DNA from: an uncultured Collinsella sp.
GTDB taxonomy: Bacteria; Actinomycetota; Coriobacteriia; Coriobacteriales; Coriobacteriaceae
Length of the DNA: 64,000 nt
Direction: 5' to 3'
Assembly: GCA_934647195.1 (NCBI GenBank)
Contig: CAKUFD010000002.1
Span: 225,414-289,413, forward strand
Shown piece by piece: positions 7,720-15,108 of this stretch; the first letter of the stretch is position 1, and each line of letters starts with the position of its first letter. The notes beneath the pieces are model-generated. The model was not told the origin of the DNA and did no database searches. It worked only from the letters and a program-made list of their open reading frames with translations. Position numbers and translations under genes: made by a program.

Positions 7720-7798
7720 GCGCGGCTACACGCCCGACCAGATGAATCGGGCCATAGAGCAGGCGCAGGGCATCGCCCGTATGCTCGGTATCTCATAG
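7598..7798 (+). CDS. Small phage protein (MNPLFNQ family)
   Basis: 66 aa: MNPLFNQRQ start, then helical LLQMMGQYTPEQARAEVERIAAERG and MNRAIEQAQGIARMLG. Short proteins with an MNPxFN N-terminus and this helical tail are common just before the 200-aa Gly/Trp-rich protein in phages of Gram-positives. The start lies inside the upstream gene (122-base overlap, different frame) with GGAATGGAAG upstream. Function unknown; probably virion-associated. Confidence 0.6.
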   Translation: MNPLFNQRQTGQQPDMRKLLQMMGQYTPEQARAEVERIAAERGYTPDQMNRAIEQAQGIARMLGIS

Positions 7799-7913
7799 CG
7801 GGCAGGCACAGAAGGGAGGTGGTCCCGATGGGCACCTAGACGGGGCGTCGAAGGACAGCCCGAAGTGCAAGCGACGAATCAAGTGAAGGCATCCACGACG
7901 AAAGGATAGAAAG

Positions 7914-8513
7914 ATGTCTGAGGAAATGGGCGTCAGCATGGGCGACGCGCTGCAGATGGCGACACGCGCGAACGACGGGAACTGCTTCGGCGGAAACGGG
8001 GCATGGTGGATCATCGTGCTCTTCCTGTTCATGTTCGGCAACGGCGGCTTCTGGGGCAATCGCGGCAACGGGCAACCGGTGACCGACTCCAGCCTCTGCG
8101 ACGCCATGAACTTCAACAACCTCGAGAACGCCGTCGGTCGCCTGAGCGACAGCGAGAACCTGCACATGATGCAGCTCTCGCAGGGCCTGTCGTCCGTGGG
8201 CTACGAGAACCTGCGCAACTTCGCCCAGACCCAGGCCAACGTCAAGGACGGCGACTACGCGCTCAGCCGCCAGATGGCGGACTGCTGCTGCACCACGCAG
8301 CGAGCCATCGACTCGGTGAACGCGAACGTCAACGAGAAGTTCGCCGCCATCGAAAAGGGCCAGCTCCAGCAGACCATCTCTGCCCAGCAGAACCAGCTCA
8401 ACCAGCTCTACATGCAGCAGCAGCTCTGCGGAGTGGTGCGCTACCCCAACGCCACCACGTACAGCGCGGGCTCAAACCCGTATTTCAATGCTGGCTGCTG
8501 CGGCGGCTTCTAG
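7914..8513 (+). CDS. Phage structural protein with N-terminal membrane/glycine segment
   Basis: 199 aa behind AAAGGATAG. There is one hydrophobic stretch with aromatic/Gly flanks (GAWWIIVLFLFMFGNGGFWGN, about residues 30-50). A long coiled-coil region follows (SENLHMMQLSQGLSSVGYENLRNFAQTQ... FAAIEKGQLQQTISAQQNQLNQLYMQQQL). The C-terminus is Cys/Gly-rich (NPYFNAGCCGGF) and a CCC triplet lies near residue 124. Proteins of this design are widespread in phages of gut Gram-positives, but their role is not established. Confidence 0.62.
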   Translation: MSEEMGVSMGDALQMATRANDGNCFGGNGAWWIIVLFLFMFGNGGFWGNRGNGQPVTDSSLCDAMNFNNLENAVGRLSDSENLHMMQLSQGLSSVGYENLRNFAQTQANVKDGDYALSRQMADCCCTTQRAIDSVNANVNEKFAAIEKGQLQQTISAQQNQLNQLYMQQQLCGVVRYPNATTYSAGSNPYFNAGCCGGF

Positions 8514-8519
8514 AGGGTG

Positions 8520-8912
8520 ATGGCGATGTCATCCATCCTTTCCACCTACACAACGGGCGGCGCGACCGTCACGGCGGGGGCCACGCTCCCGCTCGGCTCC
8601 GCCACCCACCGGTGCGGCTGCATGGCGCTCGACGGCAGCGCCGTCCGCGTGCCGTGCCCCGGCTACATCCGCGTCGACGCCAGCGTGTGCTTCGCGCCGA
8701 CCGCAGCCGGTGCCGTCACCGTGAACCTGGTCGACGGCACCGTGGTCGTGGCCTCCGCCACCGCCACCTCGACGGTCGCGGACCAGATGATCGCTATACC
8801 GCTTACCGCGACCCTCAAGGGGTCCCGTTGTTCCGACGCCAAGGTGCTCTCCATCACGGTGAGCGCCGCCGGGACGACCGGCCCCACGAGCCTTCGCGTA
8901 GCGGGCGAATAG
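8520..8912 (+). CDS. Phage protein of unknown function, beta-rich
   Basis: About 130 aa starting MAMSSILSTYTTGGATVTAGATLPLGSATHRCG; GTG 8517, ATG 8520 and ATG 8526 are all in frame, and the GAGGG before 8517 fits either of the later ones. The composition is Ala/Thr/Val-rich with alternating strands (VTVNLVDGTVVVASATATSTVADQMIAIPLTATL), resembling small surface-decoration or BppU-like beta sandwiches. It is followed by a strong terminator, so it ends a transcription unit before holin. No family recognised. Confidence 0.55.
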   Translation: MAMSSILSTYTTGGATVTAGATLPLGSATHRCGCMALDGSAVRVPCPGYIRVDASVCFAPTAAGAVTVNLVDGTVVVASATATSTVADQMIAIPLTATLKGSRCSDAKVLSITVSAAGTTGPTSLRVAGE

Positions 8913-8919
8913 CCGGCAC

Positions 8920-8949
8920 GGGGCGGGGCTTTCGAGCCCCGCCCCTTTT
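8920..8949 (+). terminator. Intrinsic terminator between structural and lysis genes
   Basis: An 11-bp GC stem (GGGGCGGGGCT / AGCCCCGCCCC) with a TTCG tetraloop, followed by TTTT. Confidence 0.85.
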
Positions 8950-8977
8950 CCATGAACTAACCGAAAGGAACAAAAGT

Positions 8978-9361
8978 ATGGATTCAATTGTCCAACTCGC
9001 GGAGCCGGAGGTCTGGTCCATCGGGACGGCGCTCGTCCTCATGGTCCTGGACATCATCGTGGGCTTCGCCCAGTCGCTCATCACAGGCAGCTTCTCAAGC
9101 AGCGTCATGCGCGTCGGCCTGGGCCACAAGTTCGTGACCGCCGCGATCATCGCGATGAGCGTCATCTTGGAGACGGCGGGCAGCCACGTCGCCGGTCTCC
9201 CATTCAGCGGCGCGACGACGGTGCTGGTCTGCGCCTACGTCGTGGTCATGGAGGTGGGCAGCATCCTCGAGAACGCCGCCAAGGCGTACCCGGAACTGCG
9301 CGACACCCCGCTCTTCAAGCTCTTCGAGGACCAGGAGCATGGGAAGGAGGCCCAGCGATGA
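8978..9361 (+). CDS. Phage holin (holin family 4-like)
   Basis: 127 aa from ATG 8978, behind GAAAGGAAC. Three hydrophobic segments are visible (GTALVLMVLDIIVGFAQSLI, FVTAAIIAMSVILETAG, TTVLVCAYVVVMEVGSIL), with SSVMRVGLGHKF between the first two and ENAAKAYPELRD after the last. This is the typical pattern of phi-Cp-1/toxin-secretion holins that permeabilise the membrane for the endolysin. The charged C-terminus (FEDQEHGKEAQR) overlaps the next small gene by 4 bases. Confidence 0.82.
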   Translation: MDSIVQLAEPEVWSIGTALVLMVLDIIVGFAQSLITGSFSSSVMRVGLGHKFVTAAIIAMSVILETAGSHVAGLPFSGATTVLVCAYVVVMEVGSILENAAKAYPELRDTPLFKLFEDQEHGKEAQR

Positions 9362-9450
9362 GCGACGAGGACATCAAGTCCAAGGACGGCGGCGACGGAG
9401 ACGGCCCGGCCGACATCTGCGAGCCCATCGAGGTGACCGCCCGTGGGTAG
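9358..9450 (+). CDS. 30-aa acidic micro-protein in the lysis cassette
   Basis: A complete small frame (MSDEDIKSKDGGDGDG..., ending EVTARG). Its ATG overlaps the holin stop (ATGA) and its end overlaps the endolysin GTG by 8 bases, so translation is coupled through all three. GGAAGGAGG lies upstream. It is strongly acidic. Prophage 2 has an equally placed 32-aa acidic frame between holin and amidase, which argues that it is a real gene. Function unknown; a translational coupler or lysis modulator is possible. Confidence 0.5.
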   Translation: MSDEDIKSKDGGDGDGPADICEPIEVTARG

Positions 9451-10324
9451 AGACATCCTCGACATCGAGCGCGGCGAGATCGGCTACAGCCGATGGACCG
9501 ACCCGGGAGTCGGCACGAAGTATACGCGCTACCTCGACAAGGTCAAGCCGGGGCACCATGCGTACAACGGCGAGCCGTTCTGCGCGGCCGGCCAGAGCTG
9601 GAGCTTCGGCCAGGGCGGCTACAAGGGACCCGGCATGCCAACGGCGGCGTGCGGCGACATCCGCGCAGCGGCGAAGCGGCAGGGCCTCGTCGTGGCCGAC
9701 AGGCGCTCCGCGCGCCCGCGCGACATCGTGCTGTTCCGCTGGGACGGGCACATCGACGACGACACCTACAGCGACCACGTCGGCATGGTCGAGCTCAACC
9801 TGGGCCGCTCGCGCGGCATCCAGACCATCGAATACAACACCGGCAACGGCCGCGTCATGCGCCGCACGCGCGACTGGTCGGTCGTGCAGTACATCATCCG
9901 TCCGGGCTACGGCTCCGGCGCCGCACCCGCGCCGGTCAAGCCCGCGAGGCAGATCATCACGGTCGACGGCCTGTGGGGGAGCAACACGACGACCTCGCTG
10001 CAGGTGCAGGCGGGATGCCCCTACGTCGACGGCGTCATCAGCCGCCAGAACCCGCAGCACCGCAGCCGCCTGAAGGGCTGCACGGTCGGCTGGGAGTACG
10101 TCTCGCCCGACGGCGAGGCCCCCGGCTCCTACGCCATCAGGGCGCTCCAGAAGAAGCTGGGCGTTACCGTCGACGGCATCATCGGACCGGCGACCATCAA
10201 CGCGCTCATCGCCTGGGGCATGAGGCACGGGAGCGGCGCGACCAAGCTGGACGGACGCCTGGACTGGGCGTCGCCCACGATCAAGACGTTCCAGCGCTGC
10301 CTCAACGAGGGCGCGTTCTTCTAA
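9443..10324 (+). CDS. Endolysin: CHAP amidase/peptidase with peptidoglycan-binding C-terminus
   Basis: 293 aa from GTG 9443. The N-terminal CHAP domain (about 30-160) shows a candidate nucleophile C47 in EPFCAAGQSW, H112 in SDHVGMVE and E130/N132 in IEYNTGNG. Two tandem peptidoglycan-binding-like repeats follow: ITVDGLWGSNTTTSLQVQAG (about 172-192) and IRALQKKLGVTVDGIIGPATINAL (about 233-256). The enzyme would cleave cell-wall peptide or amide bonds at lysis. It is followed at once by a terminator. Related modular repeats occur in the prophage 2 amidase. Confidence 0.88.
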   Translation: MGRDILDIERGEIGYSRWTDPGVGTKYTRYLDKVKPGHHAYNGEPFCAAGQSWSFGQGGYKGPGMPTAACGDIRAAAKRQGLVVADRRSARPRDIVLFRWDGHIDDDTYSDHVGMVELNLGRSRGIQTIEYNTGNGRVMRRTRDWSVVQYIIRPGYGSGAAPAPVKPARQIITVDGLWGSNTTTSLQVQAGCPYVDGVISRQNPQHRSRLKGCTVGWEYVSPDGEAPGSYAIRALQKKLGVTVDGIIGPATINALIAWGMRHGSGATKLDGRLDWASPTIKTFQRCLNEGAFF

Positions 10325-10338
10325 GCCTCCCCTGCATC

Positions 10339-10364
10339 GGCCCCGCCTCGGCGGGGCCTTTTTT
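10339..10364 (+). terminator. Intrinsic terminator after endolysin
   Basis: The 9-bp stem GGCCCCGCC / GGCGGGGCC is followed by TTTTTT. Confidence 0.88.
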
Positions 10365-10365
10365 A

Positions 10366-10467
10366 CCTGGGAAAACTCAAGATTCCCGATTGTCTATACC
10401 CCCTTTGGGGTATAATAGTATCAACGACAGGGACGGAAGGCCCCTGCAATCCTGATGGGAGAAGACA
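10366..10467 (+). promoter_or_regulatory. Palindromic promoter module, copy 1
   Basis: In order: the weak inverted repeat GGGAA...TTCCC (10369-10387); the operator TATACCCC-CTTT-GGGGTATA (10395-10414), whose right arm forms the -10 box TATAAT (10411-10416); a leader CAACGACAGGG...CCCTGCAATCC able to form a short CAGGG/CCCTG hairpin; and a GGGAGAAG ribosome site. No consensus -35 is visible. The whole arrangement recurs before the next gene. Confidence 0.7.
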
Positions 10468-10749
10468 ATGTACGAGATCAAGCGAATCAACGACACCGAC
10501 ATCCTCGAGCAGAACGCCCTGCGCAAGGTCCCTTGCATCACCGAGAGCGGCGAGTGCTGCATCGTCACCAGCGTCCGCATCTTCGACGACGGCGAGCGCT
10601 TCGAGGTCATCGGCGGCAGCGACGTCAACGTCTTCGCCACCGAGCGCGAGGCCAGCGAGTGGGTCGCAAAGATGATGGCGGGCAAGCGCGACGCGGACCT
10701 GGCTATCAAGCACGCGTACACGGTGCGCTTCCATCAGGTCCAGCTCTAG
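10468..10749 (+). CDS. Orphan prophage gene, 93-aa protein of unknown function
   Basis: MYEIKRINDTDILEQNALRK start, then a probable alpha/beta fold (ECCIVTSVRIFDDGERFEVIGGSDVNVFATEREASEWVAKM). Slightly acidic, no membrane segment, no recognised family. It has its own promoter and lies after the lysis genes, where temperate phages often keep lysogenic-conversion or defence/anti-defence genes. Shares only its promoter module with the next gene. Confidence 0.6.
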   Translation: MYEIKRINDTDILEQNALRKVPCITESGECCIVTSVRIFDDGERFEVIGGSDVNVFATEREASEWVAKMMAGKRDADLAIKHAYTVRFHQVQL

Positions 10750-10754
10750 CTGGG

Positions 10755-10865
10755 AAAAGGGCGGGAAAGTTTAAAAATTCCCGCCCACTTATACCCCCAA
10801 AGGGGGTATAATGTAAACAACGACAGGGGCGAAGGGCACCTGCAATCCGGATAGGAGAGAAGATC
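10755..10865 (+). promoter_or_regulatory. Palindromic promoter module, copy 2
   Basis: The inverted repeat GGGCGGGAA / TTCCCGCCC (10759-10786) is followed by the perfect palindrome TATACCCCC-AAA-GGGGGTATA (10790-10810), which contains the -10 TATAAT (10807-10812). The leader CAACGACAGGGGCGAAGGGCA-CCTGCAATCC and GGAGAGAAG follow. Order, spacing and leader match copy 1 while loop bases differ, so both genes are probably controlled by one repressor or activator. Confidence 0.7.
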
Positions 10866-11522
10866 ATGAAGAACATCAAGAAGAGCCTCACCCGAGACGA
10901 CGTCATCAAGAACGGCGAGTACATTGGATTCACCGAGTACGAGAGCGGGGCCACCGAGCAGCGCTGGCTTATCGACGGCCTAGTTTTTGCCGAGACCTGC
11001 ACCGCAGACGGCCGCCGCTCCGGCTTCCGCTGCATGGGCAAGGCATCCAAGGTCTTGAAGCAGGCGGAAGCCGAAGAGGTTGAATTCGCGAAAGAGGACG
11101 ATACCATGGCCACCGAGAACGACGGCACCATCACCTGCGAGGTATACGAGGACGGGGCCGGTTACCTCTGGCTGTACACGATCAAGGGCGAAGAGGTGAC
11201 CTACGCGTGCTGCTACAGCCCGCTCGAGGCCTACGAGGCGGCGTGCAGCTACGTTGGAATCCTCGACCAGTGCCTCGACCCGGTCAAGGATGGCTGGGAC
11301 TGCGGCAGCATCGTCGATGATATGCTCGCCGAGGACCCGACCATGACCCTTGGGAAGCTTTACGAGAGGGAGGCGGGCCGCATGATCGCGAGCGGCGACC
11401 TCGGCGCGGGCTACTGCGATCCAGCCTACACGGCGGCATCCCTCGACACCGTGTCGCTCGGAAACGCGGGCCGCGAGTTCTGCGAGACCGTCGACCCGTC
11501 GCTCAAGGAGGATGACGAGTAG
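10866..11522 (+). CDS. Orphan prophage gene, 218-aa acidic protein of unknown function
   Basis: Starts MKNIKKSLTRDDVIKNGEYIGF. The first 80 residues form a basic/mixed domain (TEQRWLIDGLVFAETCTADGRR). From MATENDGTITCEVYEDGAG (about 80) a second, strongly acidic domain begins (YTIKGEEVTYACCYSPLEAYEAACSYVG... GDLGAGYCDPAYTAASLDTVS), so it may be a fusion of two small genes. Several Cys, no membrane segment. No family recognised. It shares its promoter module with the preceding gene. Confidence 0.6.
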   Translation: MKNIKKSLTRDDVIKNGEYIGFTEYESGATEQRWLIDGLVFAETCTADGRRSGFRCMGKASKVLKQAEAEEVEFAKEDDTMATENDGTITCEVYEDGAGYLWLYTIKGEEVTYACCYSPLEAYEAACSYVGILDQCLDPVKDGWDCGSIVDDMLAEDPTMTLGKLYEREAGRMIASGDLGAGYCDPAYTAASLDTVSLGNAGREFCETVDPSLKEDDE

Positions 11523-11549
11523 CGGCCGCAAGGCACAAGATACGCAAGG

Positions 11550-11578
11550 AAGCGCCCCCGCCGAGCACGGGGGCGCTT
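11550..11578 (+). terminator. Probable terminator after the orphan gene
   Basis: A strong 11-bp stem AAGCGCCCCCG / CGGGGGCGCTT with a 7-base loop; the following T-run is poor (TTCGCTC). Confidence 0.6.
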
Positions 11579-11599
11579 CGCTCATATATAGGAGGAGAT

Positions 11600-12055
11600 A
11601 TGGAAGAGGCATACGACGACACGAGAAGCAAGGCGGACTTCAAGGCGCTGCGCGAGCGCGTGGGCTTGTCGCAGCAGGACGTTGCGAGCGCCCTGGACGT
11701 CAACATCAAGACCGTAAAGAACTGGGAGAATCCAAAGCAGGAACGTTACCTCATCCCGGTAGATGCGTGGGACTACCTCGAGGACGCGGCGGAGCTTCAG
11801 CGGCAGCAGGTGTCCTACGCCTGCGCCGTCATCGCGCAGCAAGTGGAGGCCTTCGGCATGGAGCCCGTGACCGTGCCGATCACGTACTACCGAGACCAGA
11901 AGATGTACGACGAATTCGGGCGCGACCCCGGCCCATTCGGCCAGGCCAACGCGAACGCCCGCGCCATCGGGTACGAACTCGAGCGGCGCGGAATCGGCGT
12001 CGAGTACCGCTACCCATGCGAGGGGGCCATTAAAACGCCGGGCAGCGGGTACTAG
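11600..12055 (+). CDS. HTH regulator, Aca2/YdiL (DUF1870)-like
   Basis: 151 aa behind GGAGGAG. Residues about 13-45 form an XRE-type helix-turn-helix (FKALRERVGLSQQDVASALDVNIKTVKNWE). A helical segment follows, and then ITYYRDQKMYDEFGRDPGPFGQANANARAIGYELER, which resembles the C-terminal dimer half of YdiL/Aca2 proteins (a YxxxxxYDEF motif, then a helix with ANARAIGY). Aca2-type proteins repress anti-CRISPR operons in some phages; in others the family has no known partner. It lies last before attR and follows two orphan small genes. The family call is by motif reading only. Confidence 0.65.
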   Translation: MEEAYDDTRSKADFKALRERVGLSQQDVASALDVNIKTVKNWENPKQERYLIPVDAWDYLEDAAELQRQQVSYACAVIAQQVEAFGMEPVTVPITYYRDQKMYDEFGRDPGPFGQANANARAIGYELERRGIGVEYRYPCEGAIKTPGSGY

Positions 12056-12176
12056 GTCGGGGCGCGGCTCTGCATGTCTCCACGCCCCGGGCGGTATAGG
12101 GGAGAATAGGGCGGTTTCCAGTCCGCGAAAATGTATAACCGCAGGTAGGAGCGCCACCGGTATCCCTGGGCGCGAA

Positions 12177-12221
12177 CTCATAATCCCTGGGTTGCAGGTT
12201 CGAATCCTGCTGGGCCCACCA
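12177..12221 (+). pseudogene. 3' fragment of tRNA-Met (attR of prophage 1)
   Basis: From the anticodon loop CTCATAA (CAT, 12179-12181) through the T arm GCAGG-TTCGAAT-CCTGC and acceptor TGGGCCC to encoded ACCA, this is a tRNA-Met 3' half. The 5' acceptor and D arm are missing, and the preceding bases (GCGAA) cannot pair with the 3' anticodon stem TCCCT. So phage sequence joins the tRNA at the anticodon loop. The intact or rebuilt gene should lie at attL, left of the window. Confidence 0.8.
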
Positions 12222-12232
12222 TCAAAACAGCA

Positions 12233-12257
12233 GGCCGGACCACGTGTCCGGCCTTTT
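12233..12257 (+). terminator. tRNA-Met terminator
   Basis: GGCCGGAC / GTCCGGCC stem with a 5-base loop, then TTTT. It belonged to the host tRNA and is now downstream of attR. Confidence 0.82.
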
Positions 12258-12349
12258 GCATATCACGGGGCCGAGACGCCCTGCGTCGCCACTTCTTCAC
12301 CACTTCTCGTTATATTAGGTTGAGTAGATCCAAACTTTTCAAAAAAGTG

Positions 12350-12378
12350 TTGGACAAAGCGAGCTGTCATGGTATTAT
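12350..12378 (+). promoter_or_regulatory. Promoter of tRNA-Val
   Basis: -35 TTGGAC (12350-12355), 17-base spacer, -10 TATTAT (12373-12378); the tRNA begins 22 bases later. Confidence 0.7.
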
Positions 12379-12399
12379 CAATTTCGCTGAAAAGCACAC

Positions 12400-12474
12400 G
12401 GGCGATTGGCTCAGGGGTAGAGCATATCCTTCACACGGATGGGGTCACAAGTTCGAATCTTGTATCGCCCACCA
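12400..12474 (+). tRNA. tRNA-Val(CAC)
   Basis: Full cloverleaf: acceptor GGGCGAT/ATCGCCC, D arm GCTC/GAGC, anticodon stem TATCC/GGATG around TTCACAC (anticodon CAC), T arm ACAAG-TTCGAAT-CTTGT and encoded CCA. Followed by an intrinsic terminator. Confidence 0.95.
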
Positions 12475-12485
12475 TCGAAAGAGCA

Positions 12486-12514
12486 GGTCAGGACGCAAGT
12501 CCTGACCTTTTCTT
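12486..12514 (+). terminator. tRNA-Val terminator
   Basis: GGTCAGGAC-GCAA-GTCCTGACC hairpin followed by TTTTCTTTTT. Confidence 0.88.
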
Positions 12515-12771
12515 TTTACAGCAGATATGCCCTTAGCGCCAAATTAGCGCCACTTTTTCATCTCCCACCTCCTATATTGACCCCGCACGGGAAAACAAAA
12601 AGCTTTTAATAAATAATCATCCTTGGAAATATGTCGACCGCTCAACAAATCAGCTCGCACATATCCATGTGCTATGATTCTGACGGCTCAAGCACGATGC
12701 ATTTCGTTTTCTAGATTCAAGACCGAACGTGCTCTCAAACTACTTTCTACGACGTCATTCAGCGAGGATTC

Positions 12772-14814
12772 ATGATTCTGCTTGCCGATAAAATCGAAAA
12801 GAGCTTTGGTGCCCGCGTACTGCTCAACGGCGCTTCATTTCAAATCAATGCAGGAGAGCGCTATGCACTCGTAGGACCCAATGGAGCGGGTAAGACCACG
12901 TTGCTCAAGATTATCATGGGCATCGATTCCTGCGACGGCGGCTCAATTCAATTTGCTAAAGACACTCAGGTGGGCTATCTGGAGCAGGAGACGAACCTCG
13001 CCTCGGACATCTCCATTCTTCAAGAAGTTGTTGCCTCGGCACACGAGATTCGTAAGATGGGGGAGCGCGCACAAGAGCTTCAAAGCATGATTGCAGAGCT
13101 ATCGGAAAAAGGGGAGGACGTTTCGTCCCTTCTCGACGAATATGGACGCGTTCAGGACCGTTTCGAGCACCTCGGTGGCTATGAAATCGAGAGCAACGCG
13201 AAGAAAATCCTCTCGGGTCTCGGCTTTCATCCAGAAGATTTCAATCGGCCCTGTTCTGAGTTTTCAGGAGGCTGGCAGATGCGTATCGCACTTGCCAAGC
13301 TCTTTCTACGTCACCCGGACCTTCTTTTGCTCGACGAGCCTACAAACCACCTGGACCTCGAGAGCGTTCAATGGCTTCGTGGCTTTATCTCCAATTACGA
13401 CGGTGCCGTACTCATCGTAAGCCACGACCGCGCGTTTATGGACGCTTGCGTCGATCATGTCGCGGCCCTGGAAAACCGTCGTATTACTACCTATACGGGC
13501 AATTACAGCTCATACCTCAAGCAACGCGAGGACAATCTTGAGCAAATGCGTGCAAAGCGTGCCGCCCAAGAACGCGATATCGCCCACATGCAGGTCTTTG
13601 TCGATAAATTCCGCTATAAGCCAACCAAGGCTGCGCAGGCTCAGGAGCGCATTAGGAAGATCGAACAGATCAAGAGCGAGCTTGTTATCCTGCCCGAAGG
13701 CCACAAGCATATCGACTTCAAGTTCCCCGATCCGCCCCGTTCGGGAGATATGGTCGTATCCCTTGAAAACGCTTCAAAATCCTATGATGACAAAACTATC
13801 TACGAAAACCTCGATGTTAAGCTCTATCGTGGCGACCACGTGGCACTTGTAGGCCCTAACGGCGCCGGCAAGTCCACGCTCATGAAGATGCTTGCGGGGA
13901 TTGAGCCCCTTTCGAGCGGAACGCGCGACCTGGGCACAAACGTTGGCATTGCCTACTATGCTCAGCACGCCCTCGAAGGCATGAACGAAAACAACTCAGT
14001 CCTCCAGGAAATCGATACCGTTACTCCTAAATGGACCGTACCGCAGCAGCGCAGCTTGCTCGGCGCCTTCCTCTTTAGCGACAATGACGCTATCGAAAAG
14101 AAGGTTCGCGTTCTTTCCGGGGGAGAAAAAGCGCGCCTTGCACTTGCAAAGATGCTCGTTGCCCCCGAGGCGCTGCTGTGCCTCGACGAACCTACAAACC
14201 ATCTTGATATCGATTCCGTGGATATGCTCGAAAATGCCCTCAAGCGTTTCCCGGGCACCATCGTGCTCATCAGCCACGATGAGCATCTCGTGCGTGCCGT
14301 TGCCACACGCATTATCGATATCCGTGACGGGAAGATGACCGTCTACGACGGCGATTACGATTACTATCTATATAAACGCGAAGAATTGGCTCAACGAGCT
14401 GCCGCTTCATCAGGCTTGACCGCCGCGCCTGCTGCGCAATCAACCTCCAGCGAAGGGCGAACGCTTCGCCGCTCTCATACGCCAGAGGCAAGCGCGGCGC
14501 CGGCGCGTGAAGGTGGAAAAAAGACCAAGGAGCAGCGCCGCGCCGAAGCCGAGGCCAGAGCAGAACTCAATCGACGCCTCAAGAAAACTAAAACGCGACT
14601 CGCCACGGTCGAAAAAAAACTGGAATCCCACCGTGCCCGCTATGATGAGTTAATGGAACTGATGGCTTCTGAAGAGCTTTATGCCGATCAGGAGAAATTT
14701 AATCAGGCTCTTATGGAATATAACGGACTGAAAAAAGAGATTCCGGCACTCGAAGACGAGTGGCTGGAGCTTTCTACCACCATCGAAGAGGAGACCTCGC
14801 GTGGACGCGCATAG
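12772..14814 (+). CDS. ABC-F family ATPase
   Basis: 680 aa. Two ABC domains: Walker [10 protein letters not shown] (about 35-43) with signature FSGGWQMR and [13 protein letters not shown], then a second GPNGAGKST (about 362) with [15 protein letters not shown] and [10 protein letters not shown]. Between them lies the ABC-F linker ([19 protein letters not shown]... [20 protein letters not shown]). The basic C-terminal coiled coil ([17 protein letters not shown]...) is like Uup/YdiF proteins. No membrane segments, so it is not a transporter: it would act on ribosomes in translation-stall relief. Which subfamily is not decided. Confidence 0.92.
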   Translation: MILLADKIEKSFGARVLLNGASFQINAGERYALVGPNGAGKTTLLKIIMGIDSCDGGSIQFAKDTQVGYLEQETNLASDISILQEVVASAHEIRKMGERAQELQSMIAELSEKGEDVSSLLDEYGRVQDRFEHLGGYEIESNAKKILSGLGFHPEDFNRPCSEFSGGWQMRIALAKLFLRHPDLLLLDEPTNHLDLESVQWLRGFISNYDGAVLIVSHDRAFMDACVDHVAALENRRITTYTGNYSSYLKQREDNLEQMRAKRAAQERDIAHMQVFVDKFRYKPTKAAQAQERIRKIEQIKSELVILPEGHKHIDFKFPDPPRSGDMVVSLENASKSYDDKTIYENLDVKLYRGDHVALVGPNGAGKSTLMKMLAGIEPLSSGTRDLGTNVGIAYYAQHALEGMNENNSVLQEIDTVTPKWTVPQQRSLLGAFLFSDNDAIEKKVRVLSGGEKARLALAKMLVAPEALLCLDEPTNHLDIDSVDMLENALKRFPGTIVLISHDEHLVRAVATRIIDIRDGKMTVYDGDYDYYLYKREELAQRAAASSGLTAAPAAQSTSSEGRTLRRSHTPEASAAPAREGGKKTKEQRRAEAEARAELNRRLKKTKTRLATVEKKLESHRARYDELMELMASEELYADQEKFNQALMEYNGLKKEIPALEDEWLELSTTIEEETSRGRA

Positions 14815-15097
14815 AGCGGCGGCGATTGCTTGCACCATCTTGAGTTGGATAGCGCGTCTTTGTGCCATAGCCCTGTGCGTTCTGGCCATTATGCTGTGTT
14901 TTCCCAGCTTGATTGCCCGCCTTCATCTAACGGGATTCATCCTGGATATCTCCAATGCGCTGCCTTCCCTCATCGCGGGATACGGCCTGATACCCTCTCC
15001 GTTTGGCGGGGTGTTCCGATTTGATTTTGCCCTGAGCGCCGCCCTGCTCTTTCTCGTCGACTACGCTCTCCAGCGCGTTATCTTTAAACTTCGCTAG
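14801..15097 (+). CDS. Small membrane protein of unknown function
   Basis: 98 aa from GTG 14801, overlapping the ABC-F stop by 14 bases. Three hydrophobic segments ([61 protein letters not shown]). The end is basic. The following protease gene starts 11 bases on, so the three form one operon. Not a recognised family. Confidence 0.6.
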   Translation: MDAHRAAAIACTILSWIARLCAIALCVLAIMLCFPSLIARLHLTGFILDISNALPSLIAGYGLIPSPFGGVFRFDFALSAALLFLVDYALQRVIFKLR

Positions 15098-15108
15098 AAC
15101 GGATTGGG

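Larger units (their letters stand above)
1..12221 (+). mobile_element. Prophage 1, right part (tail, lysis and attR end)
   Basis: A continuous + strand run of siphophage late genes: connector end, neck, major tail, chaperone, tape measure, tail tip, receptor-binding protein, holin and endolysin. Many genes overlap by 1-8 bases. GC is visibly higher than in the host genes after 12.7 kb. It stops at a 3' tRNA-Met fragment, which is the expected right attachment site. Integrase, repressor, terminase, portal, capsid and attL are not in the window. All visible structural genes are intact, so functionality cannot be excluded. Confidence 0.93.

Noticed and set aside
7828-7839. Tiny frame ATG GGC ACC TAG behind a strong AGGGAGG
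   Set aside because: Only three codons; at most a relic start or a regulatory mini-frame, with no support.
8920-8949. GC-rich palindrome as a recombinase site like site 1
   Set aside because: TTCG tetraloop and T-run mark it as a terminator; it lacks the TCCGT spacer.
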